64,000 bases of DNA from Vampirovibrio sp041737375 (GTDB lineage: Bacteria > Cyanobacteriota > Vampirovibrionia > Vampirovibrionales > Vampirovibrionaceae), in the NCBI RefSeq assembly GCF_041737375.1, contig NZ_JBGSRV010000006.1, positions 124,001 to 188,000 of the forward strand, given 5' to 3'. The notes below the pieces were generated by a model, which saw nothing but the letters and a program-made list of their open reading frames with translations, was not told the DNA's origin and made no database searches. Positions within the stretch are counted from its first letter, which is position 1. Every line of letters begins with the position of its first letter. Shown here piece after piece: positions 24,938 to 34,381 of the stretch. The translations under genes and the position numbers were made by a program.

Positions 24938-26098
24938 ATGTCTGGAGAAAAGACAGAAAAGCCAACTGGCAAGCGTGTCTCTGACGCGCGGAACAAGGGG
25001 CAGGTTGCCAAAAGTCAGGATTTTAACGGGGCGCTGGTTTTAATCGCGGTCACCTGGATGATGGGGTCTATGGGACCTTACACCATTAATACCGTTTACG
25101 CCCAAATGCAATATTCCTTTGGCAAGCTGTTAACCAGCCCCATGGCGCTCAAGCCTTTTAGCAAGGAAACCTTTCAGGGGTTGTTTGCCGGTACTCTGGA
25201 GTCCATGATTTGGCTGATGTTGCCCTTTTTGCTATCGGTGTGCGTAATGGCCATTATCTCCAACCTCACCCAGGTAGGCCCCTTGTTTACCATGCAAGCG
25301 CTTGCTCCCAAGCTGGACAAGCTGAATCCACTGAACGGGTTTAAACGCCTTTTTTCAATGCGTTCTGTCATTGAAGTGGTGAAGGCCATTATTAAAATGA
25401 GTATTATCGGGGCTTGCGGCTATTCGGTCATTCGTGGCCACTTGCAGGAGTTGATGGGGTTGGGCGCCCTGGAAGTACCCACCGCGTGGGGCGTGATTGT
25501 GGGCGTGGCAGGCGAAATTGCCAAGTGGGGCTGTATCTCGTTTCTCATTATTGGTATGGCCGACTGGCGCTATCAGGCTTGGGAGATGGAAAAGCAACTC
25601 CGCATGTCCAAACAGGATATTAAAGATGAGCGCAAGAACATTGACGGCGATCCCATGATGAAAAGCCGCATGCGGCAAATGGGAATGAAGATGATGCGCA
25701 CCCGTCAGCTGGCGGCAGTGCCCACCGCCGACGTGGTGATTACCAACCCCACCCACTACGCCATTGCCCTGAAATACGATCCAGACATTGCCCCTGCCCC
25801 GGTGGTGGTGGCCATGGGAAAAGATATATTCGCCCAAAAAATTAAGGAAGTGGCCAAAGAGGCAGGGGTTCCCATGGTGGAAAACAAGCCTTTGGCCCGT
25901 GCGCTTTATCCGGTGATTGAGGTGGAATGCATGGTTCCGCCAGATTTGTTTGTGGCCGTGGCCGAAGTGCTGGCGTTTGTGTTCGCCAAAAACAAGGGAC
26001 GCAGGATGGCCGCCCAAAAACGCTCTAAAGAAGCGGCCCAAAAAGAGGCGGCCCGGAAAGCGGCGGTTCAGAGAAAGCGGGAGGATGCTAGCGAATGA
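24938..26098 (+). CDS. flhB: Flagellar export switch protein FlhB
   Basis: 386 aa. GEKTEKPTGKRVSDARNKGQ at the start and the autocleavage motif NPTH (Asn270-Pro271 in VVITNPTHYAIALKY) identify FlhB, which changes substrate specificity from rod/hook to filament. Four membrane helices precede the cytoplasmic domain; the C-terminus is a Lys/Ala-rich tail. GGGGAGG lies upstream. Its stop overlaps the flhA start in ATGA. Confidence 0.96.
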   Translation: MSGEKTEKPTGKRVSDARNKGQVAKSQDFNGALVLIAVTWMMGSMGPYTINTVYAQMQYSFGKLLTSPMALKPFSKETFQGLFAGTLESMIWLMLPFLLSVCVMAIISNLTQVGPLFTMQALAPKLDKLNPLNGFKRLFSMRSVIEVVKAIIKMSIIGACGYSVIRGHLQELMGLGALEVPTAWGVIVGVAGEIAKWGCISFLIIGMADWRYQAWEMEKQLRMSKQDIKDERKNIDGDPMMKSRMRQMGMKMMRTRQLAAVPTADVVITNPTHYAIALKYDPDIAPAPVVVAMGKDIFAQKIKEVAKEAGVPMVENKPLARALYPVIEVECMVPPDLFVAVAEVLAFVFAKNKGRRMAAQKRSKEAAQKEAARKAAVQRKREDASE

Positions 26099-28206
26099 GT
26101 TCCCCTTTCAAAAACCTGCCTAAACTGGGCTGGAAAGACCTGCTGAAGCACAACGATGTGCTGCTGGCCGTCGGCATTGTGTTTGTGGTCACCATGATGG
26201 TGATTCCCCTTTCGCCCTTTTTGCTAGATGTGTTTTTGACCCTGAACATTGCCTTATCCGTTACCATTTTGCTGGTCACCTTATACACTCAGGAGCCGCT
26301 TCAGTACTCCACCTTTCCCACCGTGCTGCTGTTTGCCACCCTGTTTCGTTTGGGCCTTAACGTGAGTACCACCCGCCTGATTTTGCTGTATGGCGAGGCC
26401 GGAGAGGTGGTGCATGCCTTCGGGAACTTTGTCATTGGTGGCAACTACGTGGTGGGTATGCTGATTTTCATCATCCTCATCATTATCAACTTTATTGTTA
26501 TCACCAACGGTGCGGGCCGGGTATCGGAAGTAGCGGCCCGATTTACTTTGGATGCCATGCCCGGTAAGCAGTTGAGTATTGATGCCGATTTGAACGCGGG
26601 CATGATTGATGAGAAGCAGGCCAAGCAGCGCCGCCAGAATATTCAGCGAGAAGCCGATTTTTACGGAACCATGGATGGTGCCAGCAAATTTGTAAAAGGC
26701 GATGCCATTGCCGCCATTATCATTACGGTGATTAACATTGTGGGCGGCTTGATTATTGGTGTTTTGCAAATGGGAATGCCTTTGGAACAGGCCGCCGCCA
26801 CCTTTACCACCTTATCGGTGGGGGATGGTCTGGTGTCTCAGTTACCGGCCTTAATTATTTCGGCGGCCACTGGTATTTTAGTAACTCGGGTCAATGATTC
26901 TGAAATGTCTCTGGGGGATGAAATCGGGGGACAAATGTTCCAGAACCCCAAAGTCTTAGCCATTATGGGCGGCCTGATGCTGTTGATGGGTATGGTTCCC
27001 GGTTTGCCCAACCTGCCGTTTTTAGTGGTGGGCGCTTTGGCCATAGGCGGTAGTTTTTTACTGGTTAAAAATACGCGGGAACAGGCCGAAATGAAGGTTT
27101 TGGAAGACAGCAAGGCCAAAACCGTTCAAAAAAAGAAAACCACCACCGAAAATGTACTGGATATGCTGCAAGTGGAAACCCTGGAGCTGGAGATTGGTTA
27201 CCGGCTGGTGCCTTTAATAGAGGCTGAGGCAGGGGGCGATTTGCTGGATCGCATTGCCCAGATTCGTAAGCAAATCGCGCTGGAATTTGGCTTTGTGCTG
27301 CCTTCCATTCGGGTGCGAGATAATTTGCAGTTGCCGCCCAACCAGTACAACATCAAGCTACGGGGGGTGACCATTGAGCAAGGGGAGGTGATGGCCGATT
27401 TGTGGCTGGCTATGAGTACCGATCCTGATATTACTGAACCCATTGAAGGCATTGAAACCAAAGAACCCGCTTTTGGGTTGCCTGCCTTGTGGATTGAATC
27501 GGATGAGAAAGAGCAGGCCGAAATGGTCGGCTATACCGTGGTAAGCGCTTCTTCGGTGGTATCTACCCATTTAACCGAAATGATCAAGAAAAACGCCGCC
27601 GAAATTCTGGGCCGAGGCGATGTGCAGAACTTGCTGGGCAATACCAGAAAGGTGAACGAAAGCCTGGTGGGCGATTTGGTGCCGGATACCCTGACTGAGG
27701 CTGAAATCCAGATTGTTTTACAAAACCTGTTGCGGGAAAAAGTCAGCATTCGGGATATGGTTACCATTCTGGAAGCCCTCAGCTATCATTGCCGGGTGAG
27801 CAAAGAGCCTGACTACCTGACCGAGCAGGTACGCATGGCGTTGTCTCGCAGTATTTGCAAGCAGCATCAAAACCCGGATACCGGAGAGTTGCCTGTGGTC
27901 ACTCTGGACCCCATGGTGGAAGAGCAAATGGCTCAAGGCTTAACGCAGGATGGGCAAACCCTGGCCATGGGGCCTGCCTTTACCCAAAAACTGTTTGCGG
28001 CCCTCAATCAGGAAATTGAACGGGTAATCGGTGCCCACGGGGTGCAGCCGGTATTGCTGTGTAACGCCCGTTTGCGGCTGCCGTTTCGTCGCATGATTGA
28101 TCGGATGCTGCCGCAAATTGCGGTGTTGTCCTATAACGAAATTGGCCCTAGCGTGAAAGCCACCGCCGTTGGCTCGGTGCGGGTGGATTTGGCCCAGCTC
28201 GCCTAG
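26095..28206 (+). CDS. flhA: Flagellar export protein FlhA
   Basis: 703 aa, normal length. About eight N-terminal membrane helices include the FHIPEP-family segments: TVLLFATLFRLGLNVSTTRL, RVSEVAARFTLDAMPGKQ and LNAGMIDEKQAKQRR. The C-terminal cytoplasmic ring domain begins at about residue 350 and contains NQYNIKLRGV. FlhA forms the nonameric docking ring for export substrates. Coupled to flhB by a four-base overlap. Confidence 0.96.
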   Translation: MSSPFKNLPKLGWKDLLKHNDVLLAVGIVFVVTMMVIPLSPFLLDVFLTLNIALSVTILLVTLYTQEPLQYSTFPTVLLFATLFRLGLNVSTTRLILLYGEAGEVVHAFGNFVIGGNYVVGMLIFIILIIINFIVITNGAGRVSEVAARFTLDAMPGKQLSIDADLNAGMIDEKQAKQRRQNIQREADFYGTMDGASKFVKGDAIAAIIITVINIVGGLIIGVLQMGMPLEQAAATFTTLSVGDGLVSQLPALIISAATGILVTRVNDSEMSLGDEIGGQMFQNPKVLAIMGGLMLLMGMVPGLPNLPFLVVGALAIGGSFLLVKNTREQAEMKVLEDSKAKTVQKKKTTTENVLDMLQVETLELEIGYRLVPLIEAEAGGDLLDRIAQIRKQIALEFGFVLPSIRVRDNLQLPPNQYNIKLRGVTIEQGEVMADLWLAMSTDPDITEPIEGIETKEPAFGLPALWIESDEKEQAEMVGYTVVSASSVVSTHLTEMIKKNAAEILGRGDVQNLLGNTRKVNESLVGDLVPDTLTEAEIQIVLQNLLREKVSIRDMVTILEALSYHCRVSKEPDYLTEQVRMALSRSICKQHQNPDTGELPVVTLDPMVEEQMAQGLTQDGQTLAMGPAFTQKLFAALNQEIERVIGAHGVQPVLLCNARLRLPFRRMIDRMLPQIAVLSYNEIGPSVKATAVGSVRVDLAQLA

Positions 28207-28302
28207 GTGGAGGATTAAAGGTGTGAGTAACCGGATTAATTGTTCCAGAAATTATAGGATGGAGATGAACACCCTTTTTCTGAAACCGGAGTGTGGTTTG
28301 GT

Positions 28303-28710
28303 ATGAAGTTACCCATGAAAGTTGCTGGCCTGTGCTGGAGCATTACGTTTTTAGTGACCTCAGTGCCGGGTTTTTACCAACAAACCCGGCCTATGGATTT
28401 TGCGGCCATCACCACCGAAAGTTTTTCGGGAATGGCGATTGTGGAAACGCTGGCGGTTAGCCTGCTTGGTTCTTTTGCGGCGGCCATTATCGGTTTTATG
28501 ATTGGGGATATTCTGTCTAATCCCCACGGAACCCCGAATGACAACAAAAAAGAAGGGGCTTCTTCGGGCTTGCCTGCGACGGATGGAAATGGAAATATGG
28601 GTTCTCCCGCTGAGTTGGCTTTGGGCAAAAAGCTTGACGATTTATACCCGGAAGACCCACCGGAGCCGGAATTGGAGGGGGAGCCACCTACTCCTGACAC
28701 CAGTTCCTGA
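28303..28710 (+). CDS. Unrecognised membrane protein at the end of the flagellar operon
   Basis: 135 aa from the ATG at 28303, with GGAG at 28288-28291. There is a signal-like first helix (VAGLCWSITFLVTSVPGFY), then a second hydrophobic segment (ETLAVSLLGSFAAAIIGFMIGDIL), and a disordered acidic Pro-rich C-terminus. It begins 97 bp after flhA and reads in the same direction. I do not recognise the family; the second helix with its glycines suggests membrane packing. A flagellar role is inferred only from position. Confidence 0.55.
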   Translation: MKLPMKVAGLCWSITFLVTSVPGFYQQTRPMDFAAITTESFSGMAIVETLAVSLLGSFAAAIIGFMIGDILSNPHGTPNDNKKEGASSGLPATDGNGNMGSPAELALGKKLDDLYPEDPPEPELEGEPPTPDTSS

Positions 28711-28854
28711 TTTCGGTTTGAACCGGCCAATTTCCCCTTTTTGGCCAACTGTTGTTATAATGGGGTATTGAGTCAAGGCGATGCTGGAAAAGTATTAAAG
28801 CTTTCAGGGTTTCGTCCGATTTAATAATTACCGTTTTCCCCAAAGGAAAAAGGT

Positions 28855-30786
28855 GTGTTGGAACTCAATTCGCAAGGTTACATGGGTACAGTCGAACCTC
28901 CAGGCACTCCAAGGCCAACCGATTATCCCGCAACACCGACTTTCATCGGCCCTCGAGATAATGCCTTTCAGCATGCCGAATCCTCCCTATGGGTGGCGTT
29001 TCTGGTTAACCTTGCCGTGGGCGGCATTAAGTTTTTGGCCTGGTGGTTTTCCCGCAGTCCGTCCATGTTTAGTGAAAGTTTGCACTCCTTTGGTGATGCG
29101 GTAAACAGTATTGCCCTGATTTTGGGTAACAAGTTCAGCCAGAAGCCGCCGGATCGAACCCATCCCTTTGGCTATGGGCTGGAAGCCAACGTTTGGGCCT
29201 TAGCGGCCTGTGTGTTCTTAATTGCCACCTCCGCCTGGGCCATTTCCGAAGGTTTTCATCACCTCACCTCTCCCGATGCCATTACCTTGCAAGGGTATGT
29301 GTTATCGGCCACCATTCTAATCATCAGTATTGGGTTGGAAATTGTGGCGGTTCGCCGTGCCTCTCAGGCCGTTTTGGAAGAGATGCAGATTAAAACGCAA
29401 AATGAATTTCAAACCTTTGCGCTGGCCTATCGCAACATTAAAAATGTGCTTAGCCCCACCACCCGGTTTGTGTTTTATGAAGACAATATCGCGCTGTTAG
29501 GTGCTTTTTTGGCCCTAATCGCCATCTCCATCTCCTTCTTCTCGGTGGAGTCCGGGTGGATTTCAGCGGAAGCCCTGGAGTCTAATTTGTTTGCGGCTGT
29601 ATTAACCCGATTTGACGCTATTGTGTCCATTGTTATCGGTTTTCTGCTAGCGGGTATGGCCATTTACCTGTTTCGTCATAACCGGGGCATTCTTACCCAA
29701 ACCTCGGCTTCTCCCAAAGTGGAGAAAAAAATTACCGATTTGGTCACCAGTATGCACGGTGTCTCCGAAATTCTGGATTTAAAAACCCTGGATCACGGCA
29801 TTGCCGGCTTGACTATTCACTTGCAAGTGCAGGTGGATCCTTATATTCAGGTAAAAGACGTGGATGATCTTACGGACCGCATCAAGGACAAGATTCAGGC
29901 CCGCATTGCACAGGCTTCTCAAGTGTTTGTGGAAGTTTTGGCCGATGAATCTGAAATTGAATGGGGCGAAAAGTTTAATTCACTGGTAGAGCAAGGCCGC
30001 AAAGAAGGCGTACTGGATGCCCGCTCCGAAATTTTGCTGAAAAACGTCTACGATTTCAGCGAAGCCACGGTAAAAGACATTATGATTCCCCGGATTGATG
30101 TGGAATATGTGGAAGTGGAAACCCCGTTGTCTGAAGTGGCCGATTTGATGATAGAAAGTGGCCATTCCCGGTTGCCCGTGTTTAAGGAAAACGTGGATGA
30201 TCTGGTGGGGCTGGTTCACTCTCGGGATGTGTTTGACCTGATTCGCAAAAACCAGATGGACACCCCGCTGGCCAATGTGGTTCGGGAAATTGATATTTTT
30301 CCTGAAAACAAGGGCATTAGCGACTTACTGGAAGACTTTAAGCGCAACAAAATCCGCATTGCGGCGGTGGCCGATGAACATGGCGGTTTTGCCGGTTTGG
30401 TAACCGTTGAGGATGTGATTGAAGAGATTATTGGTGAAATTTGGGATGAGCATGAAGAGGAAGAACCCATGTTCACCTTTATGGGAACCAACCGGGTTAA
30501 GGTGAACGGCAAGTTTGAAATTGAGGATTTAAACGATAAGTTAAACCTCAATATTCCGTTTGATGATTTCAAAACCATTGGCGGCTATGTGTTTGGTGAA
30601 CTGGGCCGGGAGCCTGAACAGGGCGATGAAGTGGACTTTGAGGATTTGAAGTTTACAGTAGATGAGGCCGATGGCCCCCGTATCGTGAGCGTGATTATTG
30701 ATTCCCCGGTGCCCTTCGAGGTGAAAACGGAAGAATCTGAAACCCGCAACGGCAGAAGCAATGGGGAAATGAAGTCGGCCAGCTAA
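28855..30786 (+). CDS. CDF metal transporter fused to CBS pair and CorC/HlyC domain
   Basis: 643 aa, GTG start with AAAGGA upstream. Residues about 40-270 form a cation diffusion facilitator domain of the ZnT9-like type: ESLHSFGDAVNSIAL, RTHPFGYGLEANVW, and FYEDNIALLGAF in the helix that normally carries HxxxD. A cytoplasmic CDF C-terminal domain follows. Then come KDIMIPRIDVEYV and a CBS pair (SGHSRLPVF, VEDVIEEIIGEI), and a CorC/HlyC transporter-associated domain near residues 540-620. CorC-type modules usually bind adenine nucleotides and regulate Mg or Co export. The fusion implies nucleotide-gated metal efflux (inference). It overlaps the M48 gene end by four bases. Confidence 0.85.
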   Translation: MLELNSQGYMGTVEPPGTPRPTDYPATPTFIGPRDNAFQHAESSLWVAFLVNLAVGGIKFLAWWFSRSPSMFSESLHSFGDAVNSIALILGNKFSQKPPDRTHPFGYGLEANVWALAACVFLIATSAWAISEGFHHLTSPDAITLQGYVLSATILIISIGLEIVAVRRASQAVLEEMQIKTQNEFQTFALAYRNIKNVLSPTTRFVFYEDNIALLGAFLALIAISISFFSVESGWISAEALESNLFAAVLTRFDAIVSIVIGFLLAGMAIYLFRHNRGILTQTSASPKVEKKITDLVTSMHGVSEILDLKTLDHGIAGLTIHLQVQVDPYIQVKDVDDLTDRIKDKIQARIAQASQVFVEVLADESEIEWGEKFNSLVEQGRKEGVLDARSEILLKNVYDFSEATVKDIMIPRIDVEYVEVETPLSEVADLMIESGHSRLPVFKENVDDLVGLVHSRDVFDLIRKNQMDTPLANVVREIDIFPENKGISDLLEDFKRNKIRIAAVADEHGGFAGLVTVEDVIEEIIGEIWDEHEEEEPMFTFMGTNRVKVNGKFEIEDLNDKLNLNIPFDDFKTIGGYVFGELGREPEQGDEVDFEDLKFTVDEADGPRIVSVIIDSPVPFEVKTEESETRNGRSNGEMKSAS

Positions 30787-31703
30787 TCGCCTAGTTTTAA
30801 GCCTTTGCCCGTATGGGTGGGTATGCAGGTGGCGGCCAGTTTCAGGTCTTGCCATTCCTCAGGGCTCATCAGCGGTCGTTCATTGAGGCTGGGTGGGGTG
30901 TTTAGGATGGCTTGCTCTACAGAGCGCTGGCGGGTGGGCAGGGCCGGGTGGTCTTCGCCAAATACTTTCCATTGAATTTCCGTCCATAAAGACGCTTTGC
31001 CCATATCTTGCTTCATGTTGGAAAAGGCGGTGGTGTAGCCCATCGGGGTGTATCCGGCTCGTTTTAGCAGGTGAATGGCGTTTACGTCCGCTCGGGCTTC
31101 GTCTTTGCGCTCCTGAAAGGCAAACCATTGAAATGCCGCTGCTGGGGCCGCAATGGAAATAAAGATTCCTTTTAAAAGGCTGCGAGCTTGTAGAAGCCAG
31201 GTGCTAGCCTCTTCCAGTACCAGTGCTGCCGTAGTAGCAAGCCCATAACGCTTTTTGCGGGCTTTGGCGTCTTCAAACTGAACGTGAGAAAGTTCATGGG
31301 CCAGCACAAAGGCCAATTCTTCCGGGGATTTGGCCCGCTTTAAGGTATCCAGATTGAAGATAACCGTACCGTTGCTAAAGGCCGCCGCGTTGTAACTGGG
31401 CTTGTTCACAATCTGAATGTTAAAAGCCTGCTGAATGCCCCCTGCTTTGGCCAATCGGTTGGCAATGCGGGTTAGGGGAATGGTGGCCTCTGGCAGCTCA
31501 ATGGGTTTGGAGTGCTTTAAAACCAGTTCATCAATTTTGCTGGAAGATTTTTTGGGAAGCGGTGTTGGGTAGTCTACATCGCTTTCAGTGGCGGCGTACA
31601 TGCCAAGGGTGGTTACTGGAGGCTGTGTTACCCAGACAGGCGGCTGTGGCCGATAAGGTTGGGGTTGGGCTGCGTAAAAATTGCCAAGGCTTGAAATAGA
31701 CAT
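30783..31703 (-). CDS. M48-family metalloprotease
   Basis: 306 aa. The zinc site HELSH (LAHELSHVQFEDA) and downstream RKDEARADVNAIHLLKRAG (third ligand Glu and following Asp) define an M48 peptidase. Two hydrophobic stretches lie just after the HExxH helix (ALVLEEASTWLL and GIFISIAAPAAAFQWF). The N-terminus is Pro/Gln-rich with no clear signal. It may be the last gene of the ldpA-R3H-tmk minus strand run. It converges tail to tail with the CDF fusion. Confidence 0.85.
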   Translation of the reverse strand: MSISSLGNFYAAQPQPYRPQPPVWVTQPPVTTLGMYAATESDVDYPTPLPKKSSSKIDELVLKHSKPIELPEATIPLTRIANRLAKAGGIQQAFNIQIVNKPSYNAAAFSNGTVIFNLDTLKRAKSPEELAFVLAHELSHVQFEDAKARKKRYGLATTAALVLEEASTWLLQARSLLKGIFISIAAPAAAFQWFAFQERKDEARADVNAIHLLKRAGYTPMGYTTAFSNMKQDMGKASLWTEIQWKVFGEDHPALPTRQRSVEQAILNTPPSLNERPLMSPEEWQDLKLAATCIPTHTGKGLKLGD

Positions 31704-31785
31704 AACACCCCACTGAATTAAATTGGCTGGTCAATTGATTAAAATGTACTGCGCGGGTGCTGTAAAATCCAGCCTGTTTGAAAAG

Positions 31786-32433
31786 TTATAGGGTTTTTAA
31801 TGGCTGCCGCTGTGCTGCTAATACTTGCATCACTTGTTGGTGCAGGGCTTGCTGACTGTCCAGCGCGTTAAAAATATGGATTCGCTCGGGCTCTTGTTGG
31901 GCCAGTGCTAAAAAACCTTCCCGTACCTTGCGGTGGAATTCCGCTTTTTCGCCTTCCAGTCGATCGGCTTGCCCACGTTGGGTGACCCGTTGGGCCAGAA
32001 CATGGGGGTCGGCGTCAAATAACAGGGTCAAGTCCGGCTTTTTGCCCTGAATGGCAATCTGGTTCAGTTCCTGAATGGTTTCAATGGAGAGCCCTCGCCC
32101 ATAGCCCTGATAGGCCAGTGTGGAGTCCATATGCCGATCGCAAAGCACCATTTTGCCTTGCGCCAGCGCCGGGAATACCACTTCATCCATGTGCTGTGCC
32201 CGATCGGCGATAAACAACAGCAGTTCGCTCATGGGGAATACGGTTTGCTTAGAGTGCAGCAGTATTTCCCGCAGCTCCATCCCAAAGGGGGTGCCGCCCG
32301 GATTTCGGGTAATCACCACGCTTTGGCCGCTGGCTTGCAATGCCTGGGCGCACAAGGCCAGCTGGGTAGATTTGCCGGAGCCGTCAATTCCCTCAAACGT
32401 GATTAATAAACCCTGTTTTTGTGTTAAGCCCAT
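31786..32433 (-). CDS. tmk: Thymidylate kinase
   Basis: 215 aa from the Met at 32433 (MGLTQKQG). P-loop FEGIDGSGKST, the VITRNPGGTPFGMELREIL segment (a variant of the usual REPGGT) and the DRHMDSTLAYQGYGRG region (DRY/H motif) are all present. It phosphorylates dTMP to dTDP. The longer frame from 32466 adds 11 residues without family support. It lies 71 bp downstream of the R3H ATPase gene on the same strand. Confidence 0.94.
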   Translation of the reverse strand: MGLTQKQGLLITFEGIDGSGKSTQLALCAQALQASGQSVVITRNPGGTPFGMELREILLHSKQTVFPMSELLLFIADRAQHMDEVVFPALAQGKMVLCDRHMDSTLAYQGYGRGLSIETIQELNQIAIQGKKPDLTLLFDADPHVLAQRVTQRGQADRLEGEKAEFHRKVREGFLALAQQEPERIHIFNALDSQQALHQQVMQVLAAQRQPLKTL

Positions 32434-32504
32434 GCGCGTATCATCCACCCTGCCAATTGATTGCAAGCGTTTATTATAAACAAAGCAGGCGGCTGGCGGG
32501 GATG

Positions 32505-34217
32505 TTAATCCCGGTTTTTGAGCGGCAGCACTTTTAGGCGGCGATTGGGCTCATCCCCAATGCTCACACTGGTTAAATGGTGCCTTTCCACCAGCTCATG
32601 CTGAATGCGGCGGATATAGGAGCGTCTGGGGGCCAATTCAATGGCGATTTTTTCAGCCAGCGCCATGTCTACCGCTTCTTGCGCTTCCCGTAAGGCCAGT
32701 TCCATTTCATCTTCAAACGGGGTTTGAATCATTTGTCCGGCAAAAGCGCCTACTTCCGCATCCAGCGCTTCTCTCAGCGCCCGCTGGATTTGGGGCATGG
32801 TGTTGGTTTTGGCGTAATACACCGGTACTTCGTAATCCTGAGCCAGTTTTAAAATTTTAGAGCCCGGTCGGGCGTTGGCCTTTATGGCAATGACCGCATT
32901 GGCGTCGTACACGTTTTTGGTAATGCGGATGTGGTGCATATTCAGCCGCTCTAAAATACGATCCAGATAGGACTTGCTGACCCCGTAAACAAAAACACGA
33001 TACTCTTCCTGCCCCACCGGCAGCGCCGAATCATCCCGGGGATGCTCGGAGAAATCGCCGGGGTTGAAGCTGCCTGCCGGGGGGTCCATCATTTGGGTGG
33101 GCATGACTTCAAAGTTGGTTTTCAGTACTTTGGTGGCCCCGGTTTCAGCGTCCACCCGTCGAATTTCTGGAAACAAGGTCCAGCCCCTCAGCAGGTGATC
33201 CACCGCTTCGGCCACATCCGGGTAAACCGCCAGTGTGTTGCGATCCCGGATTTCAATACAGATGTCAAAAGTCGGCTTTTTGGCTCGCTCCTGAATGGTT
33301 TTTTGAGAGGCCCGCCGCTTGGCTTCCTCATCGCCCAGGGTCACGGTTTGAATGCCCCCGGCCAAATCCGACAACATGGGGTTTTTGACCAGATTTTCCA
33401 GGGTGTGCCCGTGGGCGGTGGCCACCAGAATAACGCCCCGTTCGGCGATGGTGCGGGCGGCCATGGCTTCATCCTCGGTGCCGATTTCATCCACGATGAT
33501 CACTTCCGGGGTGTGGTTTTGTACCGCTTCAATCATGGTTTCTTTCTGGCGCTCTCGGTGAGGCACCTGAATACGGCGGGCTCGGCCCACCGCCGGGTGT
33601 GGAATATCGCCATCCCCCGCAATTTCGTTGGAGGTATCCACGATTACCACCCGTTTTTGAGACTCTCCGGCCAGCAGCATGGCGATTTCCCGGAGCCGGG
33701 AGGTTTTGCCCACCCCCGGACGGCCCAGCAGCAGAACGCTTTTGCCGCTTTCAATAATATCTTTAATGGGATCAACCGTTCCGGTAACCAGTTTCCCCAC
33801 TCGGCAGGTCAGGCCTACAATATCGCCTTGCCGGTTTCGCATGGCGCTGATACGGTGCAGGGTTCGGGGGATGCCAGCCCGGTTATCGCTGGTAAAGTAA
33901 CCCATGTGTTTAACCACATGGTGGATTTCGTCCAACGTGACCTGTTGTTCGCCCAGTTCCAAAATGTTGCCTTCTGAAAACCGGGCCTCGGCCATGCGGC
34001 CCAGATCCATAACAATTTCTATCAAGTCATCCAGATCCACCGCTTGAATGGCTCGGCGGAGCCGCTCGGGCAGAATGTCGATGAGTAGTTGGAGATCAGT
34101 AGCGATGGCGCTTTCCTCAAATAAAACAGGATTGACGGATGGCGGATTCGATACATGGGGTGAGTTTAACGGCTGCAGAAAATTTCTGCTCGCATGTGCA
34201 GGCTTTTTCAGAGTCAC
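32505..34217 (-). CDS. AAA ATPase with R3H nucleic-acid-binding domain (cyanobacterial type)
   Basis: 570 aa. The AAA core has Walker A LLGRPGVGKTS, Walker B EVIIVDEIG and sensor-type VATAHGHTLENL, the layout of SpoIIIAA-like ATPases. At the C-terminus RRIQHELVERHHLTSVSIG is an R3H domain, which binds single-stranded nucleic acid. This architecture is common in Cyanobacteria (relatives of Ycf45). An intermediate region (about residues 410-480) resembles a nucleotide-binding-like fold with GSKILKLAQDYEVPVYYAKT. Its exact role is unknown. It lies between the ldpA-like gene and tmk. Confidence 0.88.
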   Translation of the reverse strand: MTLKKPAHASRNFLQPLNSPHVSNPPSVNPVLFEESAIATDLQLLIDILPERLRRAIQAVDLDDLIEIVMDLGRMAEARFSEGNILELGEQQVTLDEIHHVVKHMGYFTSDNRAGIPRTLHRISAMRNRQGDIVGLTCRVGKLVTGTVDPIKDIIESGKSVLLLGRPGVGKTSRLREIAMLLAGESQKRVVIVDTSNEIAGDGDIPHPAVGRARRIQVPHRERQKETMIEAVQNHTPEVIIVDEIGTEDEAMAARTIAERGVILVATAHGHTLENLVKNPMLSDLAGGIQTVTLGDEEAKRRASQKTIQERAKKPTFDICIEIRDRNTLAVYPDVAEAVDHLLRGWTLFPEIRRVDAETGATKVLKTNFEVMPTQMMDPPAGSFNPGDFSEHPRDDSALPVGQEEYRVFVYGVSKSYLDRILERLNMHHIRITKNVYDANAVIAIKANARPGSKILKLAQDYEVPVYYAKTNTMPQIQRALREALDAEVGAFAGQMIQTPFEDEMELALREAQEAVDMALAEKIAIELAPRRSYIRRIQHELVERHHLTSVSIGDEPNRRLKVLPLKNRD

Positions 34218-34381
34218 TTTCCCTTTCGAACTTTTTCCCTCTTACTTTCATTATATCGTATGGTTGGATGATTGTCTTAAAATTGGAAAAGCCCTGTTTG
34301 AAACTTTACTTTCGATTGGATAGTTTCTATTTTCGTTGGTATTGAGGTGGATGATTTGGGTGGATTGCAGGGGAAAGCATT

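Noticed and set aside
33042..33977. 311-codon open frame on the plus strand
   Set aside because: Lies wholly opposite the R3H ATPase gene, is His/Gly-rich and has no ribosome site or family motif; it is a shadow.
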